A stretch of 64,000 nt of DNA from an uncultured Gammaproteobacteria bacterium. GTDB taxonomy: Bacteria > Pseudomonadota > Gammaproteobacteria > HK1. Position 1 is the stretch's first letter, and each line of letters starts with the position of its first letter. The notes beneath the pieces are model-generated. The model made no database searches, was not told the DNA's origin, and saw nothing but the letters and a program-made list of their open reading frames with translations. The stretch lies in the NCBI GenBank assembly GCA_958295835.1, contig OY282378.1:5109694-5173693 (forward strand), given 5' to 3'. Below, piece after piece: positions 24,038-32,856 of this stretch. The position numbers and the translations under genes are program-made.

Positions 24038-25561
24038 GTGACGCGCCCTGCCCTCCTCCTGCGCCTCGCATGCGGTGTCATGCTGGCCGCGGCATGCGCG
24101 GTCCACGCCGCCGGCCCGGCTCCTGCCGCGACGGACTACGGCACCGTCGGCTATGCCGAGATCGACGACGTCATCGATCGCTTCCAGGACCGCTACCTCG
24201 CGCGCATCATCGAGCAGGCCCGCGCCGAGGACGTCGACACCCTGCTGGTCCGCATCGACACCGACGGGGGGGAGGTGCATCACGCGCGCACGATGTTCAA
24301 GCGCATCCTCGACCTTGAAGCAGCCGGGATCCGCACAGTGGCGTTCGTGGATTTCCGCGCGATCTCCGCCGGCGCGCTGATCGCCTACGCCCACGAAGAG
24401 GTGTATCTCGCCGAGACCGCGTCCATCGGCGACATCGGCGTCGTCTTCCAGTCCCCGGAGGGAGAGATCAAGTACGCGCCCGAGAAGATCGAGACCGTCA
24501 TCCGCACCCTGCTGGCCCAGGCGGCGGAGCAGCGCGGCTGGAGCCGCGGACTGCTGCTCAAGATGACCGCGCACAAGCAGACGCTCTATCGGGTCACCCG
24601 TCCCGACGCGACGGTGGAATACGTCATCGAGGACGATCTCCCGGAGTTCCTCGCGCGCCACCCCGGCTTCGACCGCGACGATCCGAAGCAGGTCATCGTC
24701 TATCGCGGTCCGGACCGCCTCCTCACCCTGACCGGGCTCGAAGCCACGAAGCTCGGCATGGCGACCGGCAACGCCGCCGACCTCGACGCGATGCATGAAC
24801 GACTCGGCGTCTCCGGAGATGCCATCGTCGATCTGTCCCCGCGGGGAGCGGAGCGCGCGGCCTGGGCGCTGTCGCGCTTCGCGCCGATCCTCGCGGGGCT
24901 CGCGGTACTGTTCCTGCTCTTCGAGCTGAAGACCCCGGGGGTCGGGCTGTGGGCAGGGCTCGCCGCCCTGCTCGGAACGGGATTCCTGCTCACCCAGTAC
25001 TCGCTCGACCTCATGGAGCACTACGAGCTGGTGCTGATCTCGATCGGAGCCGGGCTCGTGGTCGCCGAGGTGCTCACCATGGCCGGCGGCGGACTGCTCG
25101 CGGCGGCCGGGGCGGCGATCGGGCTCACCGGCCTGGTGCTCGCGTTCCTGCCGAACGAGCTGACGTTCGACTTCGACGATCCGATCTTTCTCGATGCACT
25201 GAGAGACGCCGCGCTCAGCGCCGCGGCCGCGGCCGGCATCGTCGCGGCCGGCGTCGTGCTCGCCATCCGGTACCTGCCGCGCACCACGCTGCACCGGGGC
25301 CTGGCGGTTGAAGGGGCGGTGACCGCGACCAGCGCGGGAGCCCTGGAGGCGCAGACCACCGCACTCGTCGGGCAACGCGGCGAAGCGGCGGAGGCGCTGC
25401 ATCCGAACGGAATCGTGCGGCTCGATGGCAAACCGATCCGCGCCCGGGCTCAGCACGGCGCCTGGATCGCGCAGGGCACGGCGGTGGAGGTGGTGTCGAT
25501 CGAGTTCGGCGAGGTCGTGGTGCGCGCGGCCGGGGGCGCGGGGGGTGCCCGGGAAAATTGA
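24038..25561 (+). CDS. NfeD-family membrane serine protease (ClpP-class)
   Basis: A 507-residue membrane protein. From the GTG at 24038 it has a signal sequence (RPALLLRLACGVMLAAACAV). A ClpP/crotonase-fold protease domain follows, with VRIDTDGGEVHHARTMFKRI (about 72-91) and the nucleophile region FRAISAGALIAYAHEEVYLA (Ser about 110). Four to five transmembrane helices follow (about 275-425), then the C-terminal OB-fold NfeD domain (about 440-500; LVGQRGEAAEALHPNGIVRL). Family members cleave flotillin/stomatin partners; here short NfeD and FloA follow on the same strand, so it probably belongs to a membrane-microdomain quality-control operon. The start is uncertain; an ATG about 14 codons downstream is the alternative. 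Confidence 0.88.
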   Translation: MTRPALLLRLACGVMLAAACAVHAAGPAPAATDYGTVGYAEIDDVIDRFQDRYLARIIEQARAEDVDTLLVRIDTDGGEVHHARTMFKRILDLEAAGIRTVAFVDFRAISAGALIAYAHEEVYLAETASIGDIGVVFQSPEGEIKYAPEKIETVIRTLLAQAAEQRGWSRGLLLKMTAHKQTLYRVTRPDATVEYVIEDDLPEFLARHPGFDRDDPKQVIVYRGPDRLLTLTGLEATKLGMATGNAADLDAMHERLGVSGDAIVDLSPRGAERAAWALSRFAPILAGLAVLFLLFELKTPGVGLWAGLAALLGTGFLLTQYSLDLMEHYELVLISIGAGLVVAEVLTMAGGGLLAAAGAAIGLTGLVLAFLPNELTFDFDDPIFLDALRDAALSAAAAAGIVAAGVVLAIRYLPRTTLHRGLAVEGAVTATSAGALEAQTTALVGQRGEAAEALHPNGIVRLDGKPIRARAQHGAWIAQGTAVEVVSIEFGEVVVRAAGGAGGAREN

Positions 25562-25772
25562 TTCTGGTAGAAGCCCACAGGGCCGGAATTCACGAATAGC
25601 GCCGAACGCCCACGCCGCCGGCGTGTCTTCGTCGAGCCATTTGTCGGATGATGAACGGGAGCAGCGCGGCCGGCGCCGAGAGACGCCTCGGCCGCGCCCG
25701 GAGGCGTGATGATGGACGAAAGCGATGCTCCCGGCACCGGTGGGCGTCCCGGCAGTGTTCAGGGGGGTAGCA

Positions 25773-26315
25773 ATGGATAGCCTCGGCGTCCCGGCGTCGG
25801 CCGGCGTCGACTGGCAGACCCTGTGGCTCGCGCTCGGACTGCTCGGCCTCGCCGTCGCATTGCTGGTCCTGGAGCTCTTCGTGGTGTCGTTCGGAATATT
25901 GCTCGTCGCCTCGATCGCGTCGGCCGCCGCCTCGATCCACTACGCGTTCGCCGCGAGCGATGCGACGGGCTGGGCGATGACGGCGGTCGTGCCGGTCCTC
26001 GCGCTGGTGCTTGCGCGCTGGGGGCTCGCACGCATCCGCAGGTCACGCCGGCTGGTGACGCAGAGCGAAATCACCGCCGAAGCGGGTTATCATCACCACG
26101 CCGAGAAGGTCGGCGTGCATCCCGGCGCGGTCGGGATCATGGTGACCCCGGCGAGGCCGTCGGGGCGGGCGCGCTTCGACGGCGGGGAGTGCGACGTGCA
26201 GGCGCAGAGCGGCAGTCTCGCGCGCGGCGCGAAGGTGGTGGTACTGCGCATCGACGGTCCCATCGTGTTCGTCGCCCCGGCGGCGGACGACGAACCACAC
26301 GACATCACCTCATGA
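25773..26315 (+). CDS. Short NfeD-like membrane protein
   Basis: A 180-residue protein with two or three hydrophobic segments (LWLALGLLGLAVALLVLELF, LLVASIASAAASIHYAF, AMTAVVPVLALVLARWGLA) and a C-terminal OB-type domain (about 115-175; VGVHPGAVGIMVTPARPSGR), the layout of the short NfeD (NfeD1b-like) partners of flotillins. GGGGGG ends six bases before ATG 25773. It lies 20 bp upstream of floA. Confidence 0.85.
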   Translation: MDSLGVPASAGVDWQTLWLALGLLGLAVALLVLELFVVSFGILLVASIASAAASIHYAFAASDATGWAMTAVVPVLALVLARWGLARIRRSRRLVTQSEITAEAGYHHHAEKVGVHPGAVGIMVTPARPSGRARFDGGECDVQAQSGSLARGAKVVVLRIDGPIVFVAPAADDEPHDITS

Positions 26316-26334
26316 CCTGAGGAGGTAAGGCGGC

Positions 26335-27342
26335 ATGTCCTTCGATCTCATCATCCTGTTCATCATCGGCGTCATCGCGATCCTGATCTTCGGGTTCATC
26401 TGGAGTGCGTTCTGGCTGTGGTGGCAATCCATCCTCTCCAACGCTCCCGTGAGCCTGCTCCAGATCATCTTCATGCGCTTTCGCAAGGTGAATCCTTCGG
26501 TCATCGTGACGGTGCGGGTCACCGCGAAGAAGGCGGGCATCGACATCTCCGGCGACCAGCTCGAAGCCCACTACCTCGCCGGCGGCAACGTCGCGCGCGT
26601 CGTGCAGGCGCTCATCTCCGCGAGCAAGGCGAACATCACGCTCGACTACGACCGCGCCTGCGCCATCGATCTCGCCGGGCGCGACGTGCAGGAGGCGGTC
26701 GGCACCTCGGTCAATCCGAAGGTCATCGACGTGCCCTCGGGGCAGATGGCGCGAAACACCATCGACGGCATCGCCGGCGACGGCATCCAGCTCAAGGTGA
26801 AGGCGCGGGTCACGGTGCGCACCAACCTCGACCGCCTCGTCGGCGGCGCGACCGAGGAGACCATCGTCGCCCGCGTCGGCGAGGGCATCGTCACCACCAT
26901 CGGCTCGTCGCAGAACCACATGGCGGTGCTCGAGAACCCCGACCGCATCTCCAAGGTCGTGCTGGAGCGCGGCCTCGACTCCGGCACCGCGTTCGAGATC
27001 CTCTCGATCGACATCGCCGACGTCGACGTCGGCGACAACATCGGGGCGCGCCTCAAGATCGACCAGGCCGAAGCGGAGAAGCAGGTCGCCCAGGCCCAGG
27101 CCGAGCGCCAGCGGGCGCTGGCCGTCGCCCGCGAGCAGGAGATGGTGGCGCTGGTGCAGGAGAACCGCGCCAAGGTGGTCCTCGCCGAGGCCGAGGTGCC
27201 CAAGGCGATGGCGGAGGCGTTCCGGGCCGGCAACCTCGGGGTGATGGACTACTACAACATGCAGAACGTCATCTCCGACACCCGGATGCGCCGGAGCATC
27301 GCGGGCGAGGGCGACGACGCGGCGACGCCGCAGGAGGGCTGA
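26335..27342 (+). CDS. floA: Flotillin-like protein FloA
   Basis: A 335-residue SPFH-family protein. It has a hydrophobic hairpin at residues 5-50 (LIILFIIGVIAILIFGFIWS), an SPFH domain (about 55-235, including GVDVSGDQLEAHYLAGGNV-like DISGDQLEAHYLAGGNVARV and RNTIDGIAGDGIQLKVKARV), then an Ala/Glu/Gln-rich coiled coil (QAEAEKQVAQAQAERQRALA, about 245-300). This is the FloA/YqfA signature; it scaffolds membrane microdomains. GGAGG before the ATG fixes the start. It sits between short NfeD (19 bp upstream) and a small partner gene (3 bp downstream). Confidence 0.93.
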   Translation: MSFDLIILFIIGVIAILIFGFIWSAFWLWWQSILSNAPVSLLQIIFMRFRKVNPSVIVTVRVTAKKAGIDISGDQLEAHYLAGGNVARVVQALISASKANITLDYDRACAIDLAGRDVQEAVGTSVNPKVIDVPSGQMARNTIDGIAGDGIQLKVKARVTVRTNLDRLVGGATEETIVARVGEGIVTTIGSSQNHMAVLENPDRISKVVLERGLDSGTAFEILSIDIADVDVGDNIGARLKIDQAEAEKQVAQAQAERQRALAVAREQEMVALVQENRAKVVLAEAEVPKAMAEAFRAGNLGVMDYYNMQNVISDTRMRRSIAGEGDDAATPQEG

Positions 27343-27345
27343 GGG

Positions 27346-27786
27346 ATGGCGGGGCTCAGGGAGCTGCTCCAGCGGCTCGCCCACGACCTGGAGCAAGCGG
27401 GCGCGCAGCAGCCCGGTGACGATCTGCGGGCCCGGCTGGGGTACGGCTCCGGGGATGATGTGGATGACGTAGACGATGTGGACGAGACGGAGCCGGGGGC
27501 GGAGAGGGCACGAAGGTCGACAGCGGCAGGAGAGCCGGAGATGGTGTGGAAGCCGATGACGGCACGGGAGCCGGTGGCGTCGCCGGCACCGGCGACATCG
27601 CGGGCGCCCCAGGCGTATCGGGCGTCGCCTTCCTCACCGACCACCCCGTCCCACCCCCATCCCTCTTCCGAATCCCTGCTATCGAAGCGCATCCGCGTGC
27701 GCCTGCGCGCGCCGGATGCGCTACGCGAGGCGTTCGTGATGAAAGAGCTCCTGGACAGGCCGCTGGGGCGACGGCGTACAAGGTAA
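27346..27786 (+). CDS. Small FloA-operon protein with disordered centre
   Basis: 146 residues starting three bases after the floA stop, so almost certainly translated with it. The N-terminus (GLRELLQRLAHDLEQAGAQQ) is a helix, the middle (about 32-105) is Ala/Pro/Ser/Asp-rich and probably disordered, and the C-terminus (KRIRVRLRAPDALREAFVMK, then ELLDRP) looks structured. No domain recognised. The ordered C-terminal 40 residues are the part most likely to bind a partner such as FloA or NfeD. Confidence 0.65.
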   Translation: MAGLRELLQRLAHDLEQAGAQQPGDDLRARLGYGSGDDVDDVDDVDETEPGAERARRSTAAGEPEMVWKPMTAREPVASPAPATSRAPQAYRASPSSPTTPSHPHPSSESLLSKRIRVRLRAPDALREAFVMKELLDRPLGRRRTR

Positions 27787-27829
27787 GGGGTCCCGAAGCC
27801 CTGACTCTCGACTCTCGACGCTCGGAGTG

Positions 27830-27997
27830 GGAGAGTGCTGCGCCTCCTTCCCGGATGGACGGTTCGAGCGCATCCAGCTCGATGATTTCGGCAGATACGT
27901 GGCCGACCTCACCTTGAACCGCCTCATCCTTGCGGCCGCAACACCTCTCGTGTATCACCGCTTCCCCCGGCAAGGAACGCCAGAGCGGTCTGCTTGA
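27830..27997 (+). pseudogene. Possible short coding remnant
   Basis: A plus-strand frame reads FPDGRFERIQLDDFGRYVAD, then LTLNRLILAAATPLVYHRFP, and stops at 27995-27997. It looks protein-like but has no start and no recognised family. It may be the tail of a deleted gene. Confidence 0.25.
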
Positions 27998-28043
27998 GCA
28001 TCGGGATGGATATCGGGACTGGCATCGACGCGGGCGGGCGCGC

Positions 28044-30071
28044 ATGAGCGGTTCCTCCCGGGTGGGGGTCGAGGTCGGCGGGACGTTCACCGATCTGGTG
28101 GCGTTCGAGGCCGACGGGGTGCACATCACCAAGGTGCCGAGCACGCCCTCGGCGCCGCATCGCGGGGCGATCGCCGCGCTCGACGAGTCCGGCCTCACCA
28201 TGGACGCCGCCGGCGATCTCGTGCACGGCTCCACCGTCGCGACCAACGCGGTGCTGGAGCGCAAGGGCGCCAGGGTCGCGTTCCTCGCCACCGAGGGCTT
28301 CCGCGACGTGCTCGCGCTGCAGCGCCAGAGCCGCCGCTCCATCTACGACATCCACTACCGGAAGCCGACCCCGTTGGTCTCGCCCGGCGACACGTTCGGG
28401 ATCCCGGAGCGCATGGGGCCGCGCGGCGAGGTCGTCACCCCCCTCGACGAAGCGGCGGCGCGGGACCGCATCCGACGCGCCCTGGAGGGCACCGGATGCG
28501 AATCGGTGGCGATCTGTTTCCTGAACAGCTACGTGAACCCGGCCCACGAACGGCGGGTCGCGGCGCTCGTCGCCGAGCACTTTCCCGGCGCCGCGGTCAC
28601 CTGCTCCTGCGACGTGACGCGCGAGTTCCGCGAATACGAGCGGGCTTCCACCACCGCCCTGGCGGCATACGTGCAGCCGGTCATCGACCGCTACCTGAAC
28701 GAATTCGAGCGCGAGCTCGCCGCGCGATCCTTCACCGGCCGGTTCAGCCTGATGCAGTCGAACGGCGGACGCCTGCCCGCGAGCGGCATGGCCGGCAACG
28801 CGATCACCGCGCTGTTCTCGGGGCCGGCGGCGGGGGTGACGGGCGCGATCCGCCAAGCGGAACGCTCGGGCTACCGCGACCTCATCACCTTCGACATGGG
28901 AGGCACGAGCACCGACGTCTGCCTCGTGCGTGACGGGGTCCCGGTCCTCACGAGCGACGCCGAGATCGACGGGCTCCCCATCCGTACCCCGGTGCTCGAC
29001 ATCGTGACGGTGGGCGCGGGGGGCGGCTCGATCGTGTGGCGCGACGACGGCGGCATGCTGCGGATCGGGCCGCGCTCGGCCGGCGCCGAACCCGGTCCCG
29101 CCTGCTACCGGCGCGGTGGCGCGGAGCCGACGATCACCGATGCGCACCTGGTCCGCGGCACGGTGCTCGCCGACACCTTCCTCGGCGGGCGCATGGACGT
29201 CGATCCCGCCCTCGCCCGCGAGGCGTTCGGTCCGCTCACGGGGCAGCTCGGCCGCGGCGTGGAGCAGATCGCCGACGACGCGGTGCGCGTCGCCGAGCAC
29301 AACATCGTGCGGGCGATCCAGCTCGTCTCCACCGAGCGGGGCCGCGACCCCCGCGACTACGTGCTCGTCCCCTTCGGGGGCGCGGGGCCGTTGCACGCGG
29401 CGCGGGTCGCCGAGGAGCTGAGCATCGCGACCATCGTCATCCCGCCCGCGGCCGGGGTGCTCTCCGCCTTCGGCCTCGTCGCCTCGGACTTCGTGCGCTA
29501 CGAGAGCCGCACGGTGCGCTTTCCCATCGACGAGGCGGGCGCCGCGGAGCGCGTGCGCGAGCAGTTCGCGGAGATGCGCGCCGACGCCGTGGCCGCCTTC
29601 GCCGAACTCGGCATCGCGAGCGCGCTCCGGTTCACGCATACGCTCGAGATGCGCTACGTCGGCCAGGCGTTCGAAGTTCCGGTTGCGCTCGGCGAGGACG
29701 AGATCGCGCGCCTCGACGCGGCATTCCTGCGCGCAAAGTTCAATGAAGCGCACCACCGGGTCTTCGAGTTCGACGATTCACGAACGAACCGTCCCGAGGT
29801 GGTCTCGTTCCGGCTCGGCATCGCGTCGCCGCCCCCTTCGATCCCGGAGCTTGCCGCGACGGAAGACGCACCGCGCACGGACACGGTCACCATCTTCGAT
29901 GCGGGCGAGCGGCGCACCGCGCAGCGGGTCAACCGGCAGGCCCTGCGCGACGCGGGAGAGTGCGCAGGGCCGCTGCTCATCGGCGACGACACCTCCACCG
30001 CGTACGTGCCGCCGGGATGGCGCGCGCGGATCGACGCACATCACAACGTCATCCTGACCCGGCGGGGGTGA
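28044..30071 (+). CDS. Hydantoinase A / 5-oxoprolinase-family protein (HyuA type)
   Basis: A 675-residue ASKHA-fold protein. It opens RVGVEVGGTFTDLVAFEADG (phosphate-1 motif) and continues with HGSTVATNAVLERKGARVAF, CDVTREFREYERASTTALAA, LMQSNGGRLPASGMAGNAIT, FSGPAAGVTGAIRQAERSGY and ITFDMGGTSTDVCLVRDGVP (phosphate-2), then TVGAGGGSIVWRDDGGMLRI. These cover the Hydant_A_N and Hydantoinase_A domains fully. Such proteins perform ATP-dependent ring opening or carboxylation (hydantoin, 5-oxoproline, acetone, acetophenone), normally with a HyuB partner gene. None is present here, so the activity may need a distant partner. ATG 28044 gives the normal N-terminus. Confidence 0.9.
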   Translation: MSGSSRVGVEVGGTFTDLVAFEADGVHITKVPSTPSAPHRGAIAALDESGLTMDAAGDLVHGSTVATNAVLERKGARVAFLATEGFRDVLALQRQSRRSIYDIHYRKPTPLVSPGDTFGIPERMGPRGEVVTPLDEAAARDRIRRALEGTGCESVAICFLNSYVNPAHERRVAALVAEHFPGAAVTCSCDVTREFREYERASTTALAAYVQPVIDRYLNEFERELAARSFTGRFSLMQSNGGRLPASGMAGNAITALFSGPAAGVTGAIRQAERSGYRDLITFDMGGTSTDVCLVRDGVPVLTSDAEIDGLPIRTPVLDIVTVGAGGGSIVWRDDGGMLRIGPRSAGAEPGPACYRRGGAEPTITDAHLVRGTVLADTFLGGRMDVDPALAREAFGPLTGQLGRGVEQIADDAVRVAEHNIVRAIQLVSTERGRDPRDYVLVPFGGAGPLHAARVAEELSIATIVIPPAAGVLSAFGLVASDFVRYESRTVRFPIDEAGAAERVREQFAEMRADAVAAFAELGIASALRFTHTLEMRYVGQAFEVPVALGEDEIARLDAAFLRAKFNEAHHRVFEFDDSRTNRPEVVSFRLGIASPPPSIPELAATEDAPRTDTVTIFDAGERRTAQRVNRQALRDAGECAGPLLIGDDTSTAYVPPGWRARIDAHHNVILTRRG

Positions 30072-30081
30072 GTGCAGCCCG

Positions 30082-30216
30082 CTATCGAGAGCCACCCTCC
30101 GCGTCGCGGCCACGGCGCTCCGCGAGGAGACGCCGGGCGCGCCGGACCACCGCGTAGTCCACACCCTCGCGATTGAGGGCGCGCACCAGGGCCGGCAACC
30201 GGTCGAGATCGATCAC
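30082..30216 (-). pseudogene. Nucleotidyltransferase-like N-terminal fragment
   Basis: The minus strand reads VIDLDRLPALVRALNREGVD, YAVV, then Arg-rich sequence to a stop at 30082. The pattern L-x-x-L-x-x-AL-x-x-x-GV-x-Y-x-VV is typical of the start of small nucleotidyltransferases (DUF6036/MNT type), but the expected GG-x-A core is missing. It is probably a relic. Nothing else was seen between 30072 and 30342. Confidence 0.35.
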
Positions 30217-30342
30217 GGGACAGGACGAGCCGAGTGCATGTCCGGACCGATCAAGGGTGTGGACTACGCGGTTCGAGATATACACGGCGGCCTGCTCTGC
30301 GCCGCGAACCCGGGAACGGCAACCCGACGGCCGCATCGCTTC

Positions 30343-31896
30343 TCACACCGCGCGCTCCACTTCGAACGCCACCAGGTTGCGGGCATCCTTGCTGAACTCC
30401 ACGGCAATCAGGTGAATCGGCTGCCCCAGGTGCCGGTACTTGTCCGCGTAGCGCCTCTCCTTCAACTGCGACATGGCTGCCCCCTCCGGCTCCAGTTCCA
30501 CCACCTTGAACTCGAAGAGGTACACGTTGGCGTTGAAGCGCACCGCCATGTCCAGACGGCCCTGGCTCGTGCTGTCCTCCACCTTCACGTCCAGACCCAG
30601 CCCCGCGAAGTAGGAGTAGAACACGCTCGCGTAGTAGCCCTCGAAGCGCGCGATGTCGTTGTTGGTGTACCACTGGTGAGGGATGCTGGCGTAGAAGGCG
30701 TGGAACAGCGTCTTCAGGCCCGCGAAGTCGTTGGCTTCGAGCAATTCGTAGAGCCGGATGCTGTTGGCCATCTGGCGCGTCGAATCCCCGGCCAGATGGC
30801 GCGACAGGCTGTCGTTGAGGCTCTGGCGCACTTCCTGGTTCGGATAGCCGAGACGGTACACCGTCCGGCCGCCGAGGCGCTTGTGGTCCCGGATCGTGAG
30901 GTAGCCGGTCTGGAACAGCAGGGCCTCGGTCGCCATGTCGTCCACATCGAAGGTGGAGAGCAGGGCGTCGGTGCCGGCCATCCCTTCCAGTGCAAAGGAG
31001 CCCACCCCGCGCTTGACCAGGGTGTCGATCAGGAACGTCGGCGTGCCGGTCTCGAACCAGTGGGCGGCGAACTTGCGGCTGCGGAAGAGCAACAGGATGT
31101 CGAAGGGGTTGTAGACCTTCTCCCCGCCCAGCCAGTCGTAGCCGTTGTACCAGCGACGGATCTGGTCGCGGTCCAGCCCCGGGAGTTCCGGCGCGAACAC
31201 CGTGTCCAGGTCCGCGTCGGTGTAGCCGCAGATGGCCGAACAGCCGGGGTCCAGGGTGATGTCGGTGAGGTTGTTGAGGCCGGAGAACAGGCTGACCTTG
31301 GAGAACTTGCTGACCCCGGTGATGAACGTGAACCGGACGTGGGCATCGCTGTCCTTGACCACCGAGTAGAGGCCGCGCAGAAAGTCCCGGTTCGCCCGGG
31401 CGACGTCCGGCACGGTGAGCGCGTCCAGGATCGGCTTGTCGTACTCGTCCACCAGAACCGCCACCCGCTGCCCGGTCTCGCGATGCAGCGCCGCGAGCAG
31501 CGCGGCGAAGCGCCCGGAGGCCGTGGCGTAGTCCGTGACCACCTGCGCCTCGGCCTCGGCGGCGGCCAGCTTCTCCATGAAGCTCGCCTCCACGAAGCCT
31601 GGCTGCTTGAAATCACCGATGCCGAAGCTGAGTCGCAGCACCGGGTAACGCACCGACCAGTCCCGGCGGCCGTGGATGGCCAGCCCCTCGAACAGCGCCT
31701 CGTTGCCCTCGAAGAACTCCTTCAGGGTGTCCAGGAACAGGCTCTTGCCGAAGCGCCGCGGGCGGGACAGGAAATAGTGTGCGCCTTCCTCGACCAGCCG
31801 CCCGATGAAAGCGGTCTTGTCGACGTAATAGCAGCCCTCCTCGCGGATGGTGCGGAAGGTCTGGATGCCGATGGGCAGCTTGCGTTTGGAGCTCAC
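30343..31896 (-). CDS. AAA-ATPase-like / PD-(D/E)XK nuclease-domain protein
   Basis: A 517-residue protein of a family common in IS-rich genomes (AAA-ATPase-like PF09820 plus a C-terminal PD-(D/E)XK domain, PF08011). It opens LPIGIQTFRTIREEGCYYVD KTAFI, has P-loop SRPRRFGKSLFLDTL (about 44-58), Walker B AVLVDEYDKPILDAL (about 145-159) and the motif FTFITGVSKFSKVSLFSGLN. The nuclease core near residues 450-470 is LDMAVRF followed by YLFEFKVVELEPEG (Asp ... Glu-x-Lys). All key residues are present. The role is unproven; defence or mobile-element association is suspected. No partner gene lies beside it. Confidence 0.9.
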   Translation of the reverse strand: MSSKRKLPIGIQTFRTIREEGCYYVDKTAFIGRLVEEGAHYFLSRPRRFGKSLFLDTLKEFFEGNEALFEGLAIHGRRDWSVRYPVLRLSFGIGDFKQPGFVEASFMEKLAAAEAEAQVVTDYATASGRFAALLAALHRETGQRVAVLVDEYDKPILDALTVPDVARANRDFLRGLYSVVKDSDAHVRFTFITGVSKFSKVSLFSGLNNLTDITLDPGCSAICGYTDADLDTVFAPELPGLDRDQIRRWYNGYDWLGGEKVYNPFDILLLFRSRKFAAHWFETGTPTFLIDTLVKRGVGSFALEGMAGTDALLSTFDVDDMATEALLFQTGYLTIRDHKRLGGRTVYRLGYPNQEVRQSLNDSLSRHLAGDSTRQMANSIRLYELLEANDFAGLKTLFHAFYASIPHQWYTNNDIARFEGYYASVFYSYFAGLGLDVKVEDSTSQGRLDMAVRFNANVYLFEFKVVELEPEGAAMSQLKERRYADKYRHLGQPIHLIAVEFSKDARNLVAFEVERAV

Positions 31897-32128
31897 GGGT
31901 ACAGCTTACCGCACCGGCAGCCGGACCGGTCGATCGATGGACGCTACTCGATACCGTGGCAAGCCGACAGCCTTCAACGACAGGCTTCAGCGACAAGCCC
32001 GCCCTTCCAGGGAGAAGGACATGCCCGATGTCAAGCTGCAGTCTTGTCCAACGAGACATGAGCCTGAAGGGAGGGTGTGAATCCAACGAGAAGTGAGCCT
32101 GTAGCGCGGGGTCTGGGATCATCGGAGG
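31897..32128. other. Gap with an imperfect short direct repeat
   Basis: TCCAACGAGACATGAGCCTG (about 32047) and TCCAACGAGAAGTGAGCCTG (about 32082) form a 35-bp-period repeat just upstream of the transposase remnant. This is probably the remnant IS's terminal region. Confidence 0.4.
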
Positions 32129-32620
32129 ATGATCGTGACGCTACAGACCGAACGGGTCCGGACGCTGGAGCAGGTGCGTGCCTTCGTCGGGGGCAGCGAG
32201 GCGGTGGACTCCCGTTTTCACGGGGGCAGGCTTTTGCGGGGGCCGACCGGGACTCGGTCTACAAGTTCGTGCGCCGCACGCTGGTGCGGTTGAGCTATGA
32301 GGACTTGGAGCAACCCGACAAGGGGCTGGTCAGGCGCTTTCTGGCGAAGGTGACGGGGCTGTCGAGGGCGCTACTGACACGGCTGATGTGCCAGCATCGG
32401 GAGACCGGGCGCATCAAGGACCGGGGTGGTGGCGCCCCGGCGCGGCCCTTCAAGCGGCGCTATACGGGGGCAGACATTCGGCTGCTTGCGGCGGGTGGAC
32501 GTGGCGTTGGGCCAGAGGTCGGGTCAGCCACGCGGGCGCTGATGCGGCGCCAGTATGCGGTGTTCGGCGACACGCGATTCGACCGGCTGGCGGGGCTGTC
32601 GAACGGTCATTTCAGGACAG
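32129..32620 (+). pseudogene. N-terminal fragment of an integrase-type transposase, frameshifted
   Basis: ATG 32129 (GGAGG five bases upstream) encodes IVTLQTERVRTLEQVRAFVG and GSEAVD. Then the frame shifts and continues in another phase as VYKFVRRTLVRLSYEDLEQP, DKGLVRRFLAKVTGLSRALL, RHRETGRI-like text and FGDTRFDRLAGLSNGHF. This is the helix-turn-helix N-terminus of an integrase-core transposase family; the DDE catalytic half is absent. Near 32612 it joins a plasmid-replication-protein remnant on the other strand. Confidence 0.65.
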
Positions 32621-32856
32621 GAGCACAGGAGTTCCAACAGCGCCGCGGATTCGGACAGTGCCGAATCTGCCTGGAAATAGTCGAGATCGACCCACAATGC
32701 ATTGAGAATCAGAAGATTGACGATGCGACGCCGGCCCTGGAACCGGCACTGCGACAGGTAAACGTCGTACCCGAGCGGCAGGCCCTCGACATAGCGCGGC
32801 AGGTCCCGGACCGGGATCACCACCCCGAGTTGTGTCGCTCCCGTTGTTGCAGTCAC
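32612..32856 (-). pseudogene. Remnant of a plasmid/phage-type replication protein
   Basis: From the GTG at 32856 the minus strand reads TATTGATQLGVVIPVRDLPR, YVEGLPLGYDVYLSQCRFQG, RRRIVNLLILNALWVDLDYF. The pattern (DLPR-x-V..LPLGYDVY-x-SQ..F, then RR-x-VNL and W-x-DLD-x-[YF]) resembles the N-terminal primase-like part of replication initiators found in integrative plasmids. It is cut at 32612 by the transposase remnant. It overlaps, in another frame, the non-repetitive tail of the MORN protein. Confidence 0.45.

Noticed and set aside
23246..25456. Upstream extension of the xsc frame to 1,324 codons
   Set aside because: The extension overlaps the nfeD gene on the other strand and lacks family sequence; the true start at 23245 has a ribosome site.
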